This document shows, piece after piece, positions 33,744-42,153 of a stretch of DNA of 64,000 bases; position 1 is the first letter of the stretch, and each line of letters starts with the position of its first letter. The stretch comes from Phycisphaerales bacterium. Its GTDB lineage: Bacteria; Planctomycetota; Phycisphaerae; UBA1845; UTPLA1. Both the position numbers and the translations under genes were made by a program. The stretch lies in contig JACKHI010000001.1 in assembly GCA_020639075.1 (NCBI GenBank), forward strand, positions 3,782,001-3,846,000. The letters run 5' to 3'. The notes beneath the pieces were generated by a model. The model made no database searches. It saw only the letters and a list, made by a program, of their open reading frames with translations, and was not told the DNA's origin.

Positions 33744-35336
33744 CTAATCGACATTGCGCCGCAACACAATCACCGGTCGCGCATCACTTTCAAATATTCT
33801 CGCCAGCACATACCCCGGCAACTGCTCGCACAATGCCGCCGCCCGCGCAGCCGCATCGACGGGCTCCCCCGGTGTGTCGATCATCGTCACAAACCAAGCC
33901 GGACGAATCCGCCGGATCGCTTCCGTTCTCGCCGCTTCGCCCGCTTGACGCTCGATTTGCTCCCACGTCGCGGCATTCGGATAAATCCGATCCGCGTAAT
34001 ATTGCACCTGCGAGAGATTCTGATCGTCCGCGAGAATCACGTCGTCTTTTGCAACCGCGTCGCGAAGCCAACATCCAGCCGCGCGCAAATCCAGTCGACC
34101 GGCATTAATCGGCCGAATGCCGTAGTAGATCATCGGAAATAGCGCGAGCATCAAACCCGTCGCCCAGATCGGAACGAACTTATATTTCGATGTGTCCGTT
34201 GAACGCAGGATCGCAAGCCGCACCAAATGCGCGAACGCCGCCGCCGCCCAAGGTATCGTCAATGCGATCGGCACGAGCATGTAACGCGAACTCAACTCGC
34301 CATACTTCAACACCCGCGCCGCAACCAGCAACAACTGAAAAACGGCAACCAGCCCGCAAAGCCACGCCAACGGCCGAGTTCCCCTCGGCGTCGACCTGAC
34401 GAACAAACCCGCCAGGAACAACGCGGCGAACACGTACCGGCCGCTCCGAGCCCACTCCTCTGCCATCCGCCCCGGAAGCTTGACTGGCGCCACGGGATTC
34501 GCCAACGGCAATGCGCTGCCGCTGCACACAGCGAGCGATGCGGAAAGACGCGGCAACTTCAGCTCCGAAGGTGCGTCGGAATTCCAGGCGACGCTCGCCT
34601 TTGTGTCCGCGTGCTCCGCGCCGATCGCGTTCGACCGCGCCCCCGGCCATCGCGCCATCACGACATACGGTCCCGCAACAACAGCAAACGCCAACCCGAA
34701 CAGCACGATCGGCGCAATCGCCCGCCTGCGCTGCTCCCTTGGCAACGCGACAACTGCCCAGATCGCTACCGCCGGCAGTAATCCGATCGCCTCCAGCCGA
34801 AACCAATAGGCGAGCCCGATGACGGCGCCCGCAATCGGCCAGCGAAACAATGCGCGTTTCTCCGGCCCCGCTGCCAAAAGCGCCATCGCCGCCAGGTAGA
34901 TCGCCAGATGCGGCATGTCGCTCAGCACATCGGCCGACAACTGCGCCCCCTGCGACCAAAACGCCGCAAATAGCCCCGCTACCGCCGCTGTCGTCGGATC
35001 GAATAGCCGCAACGCTAGGAAATAGACCAACGCGCAGACGGCGACGCCGCCGATGCCCGCAATCAGCTTGCCCGTCGCCTGCCAGCCTTCCGGCGTGTCC
35101 TTGCCGCCCATCGCCGACTGCGCCGCCAGCAGCGTCCAAGAGAATCCCGGCTGCTTTGTTTCGATCCGCATGTGACGAACCGGGTCGTCCGCCAGCTTCC
35201 TGGCCATTTCGACGAACCAGACGCCGTCCCGGCTGATGCACGCCTCCGGCGCGGCGATCCCGGCGCGAAAAATGGCGGCCACGACGACAATCACCAGAAA
35301 CGTCGGGATATGAATGCGATGCGATGGGCTCGTCAT
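33744..35336 (-). CDS. GT39/ArnT-like membrane glycosyltransferase
   Basis: 530 residues from ATG 35336. Polytopic inner-membrane protein with about ten hydrophobic segments (TFLVIVVVAAIFRAGIAA, LIAGIGGVAVCALVYFLALRLF, TAAVAGLFAAFW and more). An early acidic loop SRDGVWFVEMARKLADDP with Asp after the first helix matches the catalytic loop of lipid-linked-sugar transferases of the GT39/PMT/ArnT superfamily. The C-terminal periplasmic domain is soluble. Donor and acceptor are unknown; LPS modification or protein glycosylation is possible. Confidence 0.7.
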   Translation of the reverse strand: MTSPSHRIHIPTFLVIVVVAAIFRAGIAAPEACISRDGVWFVEMARKLADDPVRHMRIETKQPGFSWTLLAAQSAMGGKDTPEGWQATGKLIAGIGGVAVCALVYFLALRLFDPTTAAVAGLFAAFWSQGAQLSADVLSDMPHLAIYLAAMALLAAGPEKRALFRWPIAGAVIGLAYWFRLEAIGLLPAVAIWAVVALPREQRRRAIAPIVLFGLAFAVVAGPYVVMARWPGARSNAIGAEHADTKASVAWNSDAPSELKLPRLSASLAVCSGSALPLANPVAPVKLPGRMAEEWARSGRYVFAALFLAGLFVRSTPRGTRPLAWLCGLVAVFQLLLVAARVLKYGELSSRYMLVPIALTIPWAAAAFAHLVRLAILRSTDTSKYKFVPIWATGLMLALFPMIYYGIRPINAGRLDLRAAGCWLRDAVAKDDVILADDQNLSQVQYYADRIYPNAATWEQIERQAGEAARTEAIRRIRPAWFVTMIDTPGEPVDAAARAAALCEQLPGYVLARIFESDARPVIVLRRNVD

Positions 35337-35407
35337 GACGGCATTATGGCCGCGCCGGCTGTCGTGCACAGGCCGGCCGACAGGGCCCAAGTCCGTCGGC
35401 TGGGTGC

Positions 35408-35433
35408 CATGCTTGCCCTCAAAGGCAAGCATG
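35408..35433. repeat. CATGCTTGCC...GGCAAGCATG palindrome
   Basis: Perfect inverted repeat CATGCTTGCC-CTCAAA-GGCAAGCATG. Family relatives occur at 48977-49002 (GGCAAACATG right arm), 55513-55538 (degenerate) and 57341-57361 (partial). Similar layout with GCCGACC arms at 48921-48945 and 52318-52342. Confidence 0.75.
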
Positions 35434-35568
35434 CAAGGGCGTAGCCGGCGCCTTTGCGGGGGTAAATCGTGGGCGTCGAGACCATTTCGCTCGCGCGTGT
35501 ACGTCGCGATCGCGGCGGCTACAATTTCCTGGGTTTGGATCCCTCGGTCTCGTCAAGCAGGTGGACTC

Positions 35569-35883
35569 ATGTCGGTAATCGTTGAATTCTCGATGTCGCC
35601 CATGGACAAAGGCGTGTCCGTATCGGATTACGTTGCCCGAAGCCTGAATATTGTTGCGAACAGCGGCGTTTCGTATCGTCTCGGCCCCATGGGCACATGC
35701 CTCGAAGGCGATTGGGATGATGTGATGTCAGTCATTGAAAAGTGCTATCGAGCCATGTCGGAAGACTGCGAACGAATCACGTGCACGATGAAGGTCGATG
35801 CCCGCGCCGGAGAGTCCGGCCGCCTCTTGTCGAAGACGAGCAAGATTGAAGAGATTCTCGGACGTAAGCTCGATCAACAATAG
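35569..35883 (+). CDS. Thiamine-binding (MTH1187/YkoF-like) protein
   Basis: 104 residues from ATG 35569, with AGGTGGA just upstream. Sequence VIVEFSMSPMDKGVSVSDYV followed by YRLGPMGTCLEGDWDDVMSVI and RITCTMKVDARAG is the DUF77/YkoF-type ferredoxin-like fold, whose members bind thiamine. It ends 33 bases before a flavin-reductase gene on the same strand. No thiamine transporter genes are adjacent. Confidence 0.82.
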   Translation: MSVIVEFSMSPMDKGVSVSDYVARSLNIVANSGVSYRLGPMGTCLEGDWDDVMSVIEKCYRAMSEDCERITCTMKVDARAGESGRLLSKTSKIEEILGRKLDQQ

Positions 35884-35916
35884 GCCCGGGCCCGGAAGCA
35901 AGCTCACAAGGAAAAG

Positions 35917-36396
35917 ATGTCGACAATGTCCCCAGAAATCGCCAGGGCCATCGGCCGAATACCCGGCGGCTGTTCAATACTCACGGTCCGATCCGGTGCT
36001 GATCGCACGGGAATGCTCGTCTCATGGGTCCAGCAAGCCGCGTTTGAGCCTCCGACCGTCAGCGTTGCTGTCAAATCCGGTCGCCCCATCGCCGACCTGA
36101 TCGACAAAGCCCGCGGCTTCACGCTGAATCTGCTCGGAGAAAATCCTGGTCCGATGTTCAAACATTTCGGCAAAGGGTTCGCCCCCGGCGAAGAGGCCTT
36201 TGCCGGGCTCGAGACGACTGACGTCGAATTCGGTGTCGCCATCCCCGATCGAATCGCTGTTTTGTCGTGTAAACTGGTCGCCAGGCAGAAGGTGGGCGAT
36301 CACGACGTGCTTTTTGGTGAAGTCGTCGAGGCTGCCGCGGATGAATCCCTGCCACCGCCCTACGTGCATATTCGAAAGTCGGGCGCGAACTACTGA
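35917..36396 (+). CDS. Flavin reductase-like FMN-binding protein
   Basis: 159 residues. RIPGGCSILTVRSGADRTGM, LVSWVQQAAFEPPTVSVAV and GFTLNLLGENPGPMFKHF follow the flavin-reductase-like split beta-barrel, which binds FMN. GEEAFAGLETTDVEF and VLFGEVVEA complete the fold. AAGGAAAAG lies before ATG 35917. Members reduce flavin for a partner oxygenase or act as stand-alone FMN proteins; no oxygenase is adjacent. Probably co-transcribed with the preceding thiamine-binding gene. Confidence 0.82.
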   Translation: MSTMSPEIARAIGRIPGGCSILTVRSGADRTGMLVSWVQQAAFEPPTVSVAVKSGRPIADLIDKARGFTLNLLGENPGPMFKHFGKGFAPGEEAFAGLETTDVEFGVAIPDRIAVLSCKLVARQKVGDHDVLFGEVVEAAADESLPPPYVHIRKSGANY

Positions 36397-36477
36397 TCGG
36401 ACTGTGAGTGCGATTGCCCTGTCGGGTAAATCACGGCCGTCAACGAACATGAATCGCGTCGACGGAAACAACTGCCC

Positions 36478-37695
36478 ATGAATATCTTCTCACTCATTGC
36501 GGAAGCCCTCGTAAGCCTCGGCAAGAACAAGGTGCGAACCAGCCTCAGTATGCTGGGCATCGTCATCGGCGTCGGCGCCGTCATCGTGCTCGTTGCCATG
36601 GCGCAAGCGACGAAATCCCGCGTCGAGGACGAAATCGCCCGCATGGGCGACGACTGGATGTGGATCGGCACGTGGGGAATGTCCAAGAGCGGCGCCCGAA
36701 AAGGCAACGTCGAACGCAAGCCCAACCAGACGCGCGACGACGCCCGCGCCATCATGGAGCACTGCTCTCTCATCCGCGCCGCCACGCCCAGCAATCAGAT
36801 GCAGATGCAGGTCAAGAGTGCATACAACAATTACCAGACGGGCGTCCAGGGGGTTTTTCCGATCTATCACGACATCCGCCGTTGGCCTGTGATCGTTGGT
36901 CGAGTCCTCAACGGCGAAGACGAGCAAACCGGTAACCCAGTCTGCGTCATCGGCCAGACGGCGGCGCATGAGCTGTTCGGCTCGATCCAACCCGTCGGCG
37001 AGGAAATTACCGTCAACGGCGCCCGTTTCACGATTGTCGGTCTGTTGTCGTTCAAGGGCCGCAGCGGTCGTCGCGACAACGACGACATGATCCTGTTTCC
37101 CTACAAGGTCTTTCAACAGAAGGTTGCCGGTTCGGAGATATCCTCCACGATGCTTGCTGCCGCCCATATCGGCGTCGACCCAATGGCCGCTGAGGCACAG
37201 GTCCGGTCGTTCCTTCGGGAGCGCCACAACCTTCGGGACGAAGACGACGACGATTTCCGCATCTGGTCCGTCAGCGAAATGGCCCAGATGAAAGAGGAGT
37301 CGAGTGCCTCATTCGAATGGCTTCTCGGCATGATCGCCGGCGTGTCGCTCGTCGTCGGTGGCGTCGGCATCATGAATATCATGCTCGTCAGCGTCACGGA
37401 ACGCACCCGCGAGATAGGTCTCCGCATGGCGATCGGCGCCAACGGGTTCGACATCATGCTCCAGTTTCTCATCGAGGCCGTGATGCTCTGCACCCTTGGC
37501 GGCATCATCGGGATATTCGTCGGCTGGGGAGCCAGTTCGATTCTGACGAGCTGGAAGGAGTACGAGACCCAGGTCTCGACGTCGATCGCGATCCTTGCGC
37601 TCGGCTTCGCGTCGGCCACGGGCGTCTTCTTCGGCTTCTATCCCGCATTCCGGGCCAGCCGGCTGGAACCCATGGATGCATTACGCTACGAGTAG
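36478..37695 (+). CDS. MacB/LolC-type ABC transporter permease (FtsX-like)
   Basis: 405 residues. The N-terminal helix (residues about 16-40: KVRTSLSMLGIVIGVGAVIV) is followed by a periplasmic domain (about 45-270, including GQTAAHELFGSIQPVGEEIT). The C-terminal FtsX domain contains three helices: VSLVVGGVGIMNIMLVSV, AVMLCTLGGIIGIFVGWG and IAILALGFASATGVFFGFYPA. The motif ERTREIGLRMAIGA and the ending LEPMDALRYE are MacB-family hallmarks. No ATPase is adjacent; one must be supplied from elsewhere. Confidence 0.85.
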   Translation: MNIFSLIAEALVSLGKNKVRTSLSMLGIVIGVGAVIVLVAMAQATKSRVEDEIARMGDDWMWIGTWGMSKSGARKGNVERKPNQTRDDARAIMEHCSLIRAATPSNQMQMQVKSAYNNYQTGVQGVFPIYHDIRRWPVIVGRVLNGEDEQTGNPVCVIGQTAAHELFGSIQPVGEEITVNGARFTIVGLLSFKGRSGRRDNDDMILFPYKVFQQKVAGSEISSTMLAAAHIGVDPMAAEAQVRSFLRERHNLRDEDDDDFRIWSVSEMAQMKEESSASFEWLLGMIAGVSLVVGGVGIMNIMLVSVTERTREIGLRMAIGANGFDIMLQFLIEAVMLCTLGGIIGIFVGWGASSILTSWKEYETQVSTSIAILALGFASATGVFFGFYPAFRASRLEPMDALRYE

Positions 37696-38216
37696 TGATT
37701 GCGGAAAAAATATGGCATGGGTCCAGGGATGGAGTGGGAAGTGATCCCTGAACCCATGCACTTAGGGAAGGTAGGGTACTGTTTATACGCACGAGGTTGT
37801 GGCCGGTTCCACTTTCCGTTGGCGTGAAATATCAAAATGCGGGTCGAGTGGTTACCACTCTCTCTTCGGGCTCGCGATCACATTATTATATCTTGCCAAG
37901 TGTCCGACTGCACCAATGGAGAACCCCCAGATACCGATTTCCTGCGGAAAATCGAGTCGATTACGTTGGGTGGGAACATATGGGTACTTTGTCGCCATCT
38001 TCCGCCGACAATGAAGGGTCGGACTCGACGTTGTTAATCATAAACCCCGGAGAATCAAACTCCATGCGATCGTCATCGACGTCTGGTGAGTTCCGCGTCC
38101 GACCCGCAATCGCCAAAGTGGGTAATCTCACGCCAATGGGGTGCGCGCCGCCGGCCACAATGCACAAGAAACTGAGTGTCCTGTATCACTGACCCTTTGC
38201 CAGGCATATAGATCCA
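37696..38216. other. Gene-free, AT-richer spacer
   Basis: 521 bases between the permease gene and a membrane-protein gene. It is less GC-rich than its surroundings and contains only short overlapping frames. It holds one long imperfect palindrome at 37715-37759. No gene is supported. Confidence 0.4.
37715..37759. repeat. Long imperfect palindrome after permease gene
   Basis: GCATGGGT-c-CAGGGAT and ATCCCTG-a-ACCCATGC arms of 16 bases with one mismatch around a 13-base loop. It lies 19 bases after the stop codon and could act as a terminator-like hairpin, although no strong T-tract follows. Confidence 0.65.
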
Positions 38217-38678
38217 ATGAAAGTGAGTTTTATTCTGTTCGCGATGGCCGACCTGTTGCTGATGGCGACGACCGCCGTGACGGGCCTTCTCGTCATGGGC
38301 AGCGCCGGCTATACGCGGCACTTTCTGCTCGGCGTATTGACAGCCATGTTCACCTGTTTCGTGCACATCGTCCTGTTCATGTATTTTGTCGTTCAGCAGA
38401 AAATCATGGCACAGGCCGTCGTCAACGATGGCCTCGATCCATCCTTCGCCCATCGCGCTCAAGAGTGCAAGAGTCGCGCCCTGAAACTCAGTGCTGTGGG
38501 CATGCTGAGTGTCGTCCTGACCAGCCTGCTCGGTGCGACCATCGAATCCGGAGTGTCGCCCTCCGTCCATCTGATTGCGGCTTTCTCGACGATGTTCGCC
38601 AACGCGTGTCTCTTCTATTTTCAGTTCGCCCTGCTCGACGCCTATAGAACAGTATTTCAGGCCGCGTTCGACGAATGA
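38217..38678 (+). CDS. Hypothetical four-helix membrane protein
   Basis: 153 residues. Four probable transmembrane helices: MADLLLMATTAVTGLLVMG, FLLGVLTAMFTCFVHIVLFMYFVV, LSAVGMLSVVLTSLLGATI and LIAAFSTMFANACLFYFQF. The intervening loop is basic and contains a HRAQECKSRALKLSA segment. No domain family recognised. Neighbouring TPR peptidase gene starts 48 bases later on the same strand. Confidence 0.55.
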   Translation: MKVSFILFAMADLLLMATTAVTGLLVMGSAGYTRHFLLGVLTAMFTCFVHIVLFMYFVVQQKIMAQAVVNDGLDPSFAHRAQECKSRALKLSAVGMLSVVLTSLLGATIESGVSPSVHLIAAFSTMFANACLFYFQFALLDAYRTVFQAAFDE

Positions 38679-38725
38679 CGGCCCTCGTCCGCGTCGTCTG
38701 ATTCCGAAGGTTGTATGATAGAGAT

Positions 38726-41617
38726 ATGAACGCGCCGAAACGGCATATCCCGGCGAAGCCGACTCGAATCGGCGCCGTCGCAGTCCTGTTCGCAGCCGGT
38801 GTACTGCGGGTAGGAGAACTGCGCGCCGCTATCGAACCGGCCGGCGCCGCGTCGTTCGCCTCCGCGCGCAGCCATTTTCTTCACGGACAATACGACGAGG
38901 CGATCGCAGAGTACGACGCGCTGGCCGCGACCCCTGCCGACGCCGTCCGCGCGGCTTGCGAAGCACGCCGTATCCACGTGATCCGCGGTACGCTTGACGA
39001 TGGCATCGCACGCCTGAAGGCGCTCAGCGCGCAGGGGGAGAAGTCAGCCGACTGGCATGCCGCTCTGGCCGATCTCTACGATCGGAAGGGAATGTCCGAA
39101 CAGGCGATCGAACACGCGCAAAAGGCGATCCGAATCGACGTCGAACATCTTGAGGCGCCGCTGATCCTTGGACACGTGTACGAACGACTGGGACGCTACC
39201 AGGATGCAATGAAAACCTACGTCGTTTTCGACGATTTGATGACCTCCGGCGATCTGCCGAGCGGTCCCGAATCTCTGACAACGCTCGGCCGGGGGTTCTA
39301 CCGCTATACCGTGCTGACGCAACAGAATGTCGTTCAACGCGTCCGCCACATTCTGCGCGAGGTCTACCAGGAAGCCTTCGACTTCGTGGACAAGGAATAC
39401 TGGCCGGCGCGATTGGCGGCCGGCGATCTTCTGCTCGATCGGCACAACCTTGCCGATGCCGCCGCCGAGTTCGATGCAATATTGAAGCAGAATCCCAACG
39501 TGCCCGACGCCCTCGTCGGTCAAGGTCGAGTCCAGCTCGAACAATGGGATTTCGAAGCCGTCGAGAATCGCGTCAGCGCGGCACTCGCCGTCAACCCGAA
39601 TCACGTCGGCGCCCATCTTCTGCTTGGCGATTGTCGCATCACAGAGCGGCGCTTCGCCGATGCCGCGGAACAGGCGGAAAAAGCGCTCGGTCTAGACCCC
39701 GAGTCCCTCGAGGCCATGGGACTCCTCGCAGGCGCGAAGCTGTGTATGAATGACAAGGCGGCGGCCCAACGGATTGAGGATAGGGCCGCCTCGCTCAGCA
39801 AAGCCCCCGCGGCATTCTACTTCGCCGTCGGCGAAATCCTTGCTACAAGACGACAATATGACGAAGCCCACGACTACCTGACGCGGGCGACCAAGGCGGC
39901 GCCCTTCTGGCCGGCGCCGTTCGTCGAACTCGGCCTGCTCTGCATGGAATCGGGCCGCGAAGCCGAAGCGCGCAAAGCCCTCGAGGCGGCACACGAAATC
40001 GACAGCTTTAATCAGCGGACATTCGACGTCCTGGGCCTGTTGGACGAGATCGAGAAATTCGATCGTTTTGAAACCGAGCATTTTGTCATCAAGTTCGATC
40101 GGAATGCCGATGCAATCGCCGCGCCCTATTTCGCCGACGCACTCGAGCGATGTTACGGCGAGATCTGCACTCGATACGCGGCGACGCCGGAAGGCAAGAC
40201 GACGATCGAGATGTTTCCCACGCATGAGGGCTTCAGCCTTCGCGTTTCGCATCGGCCCTTCATCGCGACGATCGGCGCGTGCACCGGGCCCGTCATCGCA
40301 ATCATGGCCCCTCGCGGTCGCGCGCCGTTCGGCAGCTACAACTGGGCCGACGTGTTGCGACACGAATTCACACATACCGTCACGCTGGCCGCCACCAGGA
40401 ATCGCATTCCGCATTGGCTGACCGAGGGGCTTGCCGTCTTCGAGGAACCGGCGCCGCGCGAATGGGGGCGACTGCAAATGCTGACCGGCGCTGTCCGGCG
40501 GGATCAGCTCTTCAAGCTCGATGACATCGACATGGGCTTCATGCGACCGCGATTTCCCGAATCCCGCTCGCTCGCCTACGCCCAATCGGAATGGATGGTC
40601 GAGTACATCGAACAGAAATACGGCCTCGATGCCGTGCGATCCATGCTGGCCGCCTTCCGCGAAGGCGACGATGTCGACGCGGCATTTCGTAAGGTCCTGA
40701 AGACTGCCCCCGCGGAATTCGACGCTGCGTTCAAACAATGGGCCGGGCAGCAGACGGATGAATGGAATCTGCCCTGGCTGAAAGAGGAGAAAGTCCCCGA
40801 CGTCCAGAAGCTCCTCGTTGCGTCGCCGGACGACGCGAGCCTGATCGCCCGGCTGGCTGCGGCACACTTCATTGCCGGCGACCACAAGTCGGCGCTATTC
40901 CTCGCCCAACGTGCGATCGTTCAGAATCGTGACGAACCCATCGCCCTGGAAGTGATCGGTCGCATACTCATCGGCCAAATGCTGGCGGAACAGGACACGG
41001 CAAAGCGCCGCAAACTGATCGACGAAGTCGAGCCGAGCATGCGCCGACTGCGGCGAATCGCGCCGGACAATGGAATCGCACTCCTCTATCTCGGCTATGT
41101 CGAACAGGCCTGGGAACAATGGCCGGAGGCAATCGATCTTTTTGCGGCCTATCAGACGCGATATCCCGCGGACCCCGATAGCTATCGACGGCTCGCCGCG
41201 ATCTACAAGCGACAGCGAAACGATGGCGCCGCACTCAAGCAACTCGAGCGCCTCGCGGAGCTGCAGACGGATGATCCTTTTGTCCTCAAGCAGATCGCCC
41301 AGATGCACGCCGACAATGAAAACTATGCGCAGGCGAAGCGCTACTGGATCGCCGCATTGAACGTCTCGCCCTTTGACGTCGACATTCACGGCGCGCTCGC
41401 CGACGCTTGCCTCGCGACCGACGACCTCGTGCGCGCCAAACGGGAATTTCGCGCCGTGGCCGATCTCCTCCCCGACGATCCGATCGGTTTCGAAGGTCTC
41501 GCGGAGGTTTTTCGGCGACAAGGGAACTCCGAGAAGGCTGATTCGTACGCCCAGAGGGCCCGCGCTCTTGGCGGCGCTGCGGCCGGGAAGCATGAACCGC
41601 CCGTTCTGCCGAATTGA
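38726..41617 (+). CDS. TPR-rich exported gluzincin peptidase
   Basis: About 963 residues from ATG 38726; TTG 38711 is possible. A hydrophobic N-terminal segment (IGAVAVLFAAGVL) precedes about ten TPR-like repeats (residues 40-430: SARSHFLHGQYDEAIAEYDA, LADLYDRKGMSEQAIEHAQK). The zinc motif HEFTH (residues 546-550) with NRIPHWLTEGLAVFEE (third ligand Glu) identifies a gluzincin of the peptidase MA family. More TPRs follow (720-960). It is probably a large periplasmic or envelope protease. The substrate is unknown. Confidence 0.8.
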   Translation: MNAPKRHIPAKPTRIGAVAVLFAAGVLRVGELRAAIEPAGAASFASARSHFLHGQYDEAIAEYDALAATPADAVRAACEARRIHVIRGTLDDGIARLKALSAQGEKSADWHAALADLYDRKGMSEQAIEHAQKAIRIDVEHLEAPLILGHVYERLGRYQDAMKTYVVFDDLMTSGDLPSGPESLTTLGRGFYRYTVLTQQNVVQRVRHILREVYQEAFDFVDKEYWPARLAAGDLLLDRHNLADAAAEFDAILKQNPNVPDALVGQGRVQLEQWDFEAVENRVSAALAVNPNHVGAHLLLGDCRITERRFADAAEQAEKALGLDPESLEAMGLLAGAKLCMNDKAAAQRIEDRAASLSKAPAAFYFAVGEILATRRQYDEAHDYLTRATKAAPFWPAPFVELGLLCMESGREAEARKALEAAHEIDSFNQRTFDVLGLLDEIEKFDRFETEHFVIKFDRNADAIAAPYFADALERCYGEICTRYAATPEGKTTIEMFPTHEGFSLRVSHRPFIATIGACTGPVIAIMAPRGRAPFGSYNWADVLRHEFTHTVTLAATRNRIPHWLTEGLAVFEEPAPREWGRLQMLTGAVRRDQLFKLDDIDMGFMRPRFPESRSLAYAQSEWMVEYIEQKYGLDAVRSMLAAFREGDDVDAAFRKVLKTAPAEFDAAFKQWAGQQTDEWNLPWLKEEKVPDVQKLLVASPDDASLIARLAAAHFIAGDHKSALFLAQRAIVQNRDEPIALEVIGRILIGQMLAEQDTAKRRKLIDEVEPSMRRLRRIAPDNGIALLYLGYVEQAWEQWPEAIDLFAAYQTRYPADPDSYRRLAAIYKRQRNDGAALKQLERLAELQTDDPFVLKQIAQMHADNENYAQAKRYWIAALNVSPFDVDIHGALADACLATDDLVRAKREFRAVADLLPDDPIGFEGLAEVFRRQGNSEKADSYAQRARALGGAAAGKHEPPVLPN

Positions 41618-41774
41618 TCGCCGCCCGATTCACCGAGTCGTTCCGCGCCAGTCGGCGGTCGGAACGCCCTCCCGATCGGCGTGTGCAGCAGGCGGCCGAC
41701 CGCGGGAAATGCTGGCCGCACTTGATACCGGCGGGTATGATCGAATGTTCGTCTCAAAGAAGGACCGGCGGGAA

Positions 41775-42071
41775 ATGCAGATAAGAGAATTTCAGGAACT
41801 GATCGAGCGAATGTACTCCGCGAAGGACCGCAAGCGCGGCACCGCCGGTACGTTCTTATGGTTCATGGAGGAAGTCGGAGAGCTGGCCGGGGCCCTCGCA
41901 AACGGATCACACACCGACAAGGAAGGTGAGTTCGCCGACGTCTTCGCATGGCTCGCGACGATTGCCAATGTCGAAGGCATCGACCTGCAGAAGGCCGTGA
42001 CCAAGTACACGGAAGGTTGCCCGGGTTGCCGCGGGATCGTCTGCGTCTGCGGAGACGAGGAGAAGCCGTAG
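41775..42071 (+). CDS. MazG-like nucleotide pyrophosphohydrolase
   Basis: About 98 residues from ATG 41775; ATG 41745 is also possible. IREFQELIERMYSAKDRKRG, then LWFMEEVGELAGALANG and EFADVFAWLATIANVEGIDL match the all-alpha MazG fold with its EExxE...ExxD metal-binding residues. The short archaeal/planctomycete type has a Cys-rich tail (GCPGCRGIVCVCG). It hydrolyses nucleoside triphosphates, perhaps non-canonical ones. The ABC cluster starts 82 bases downstream. Confidence 0.82.
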   Translation: MQIREFQELIERMYSAKDRKRGTAGTFLWFMEEVGELAGALANGSHTDKEGEFADVFAWLATIANVEGIDLQKAVTKYTEGCPGCRGIVCVCGDEEKP

Positions 42072-42153
42072 CCGCGCGTCGATTCAGCTCGCAAGTGGGC
42101 CAACATGCCTCAATGGGCGTCAAAGACCGCATCACGTTGAAGCGAACAGCACC

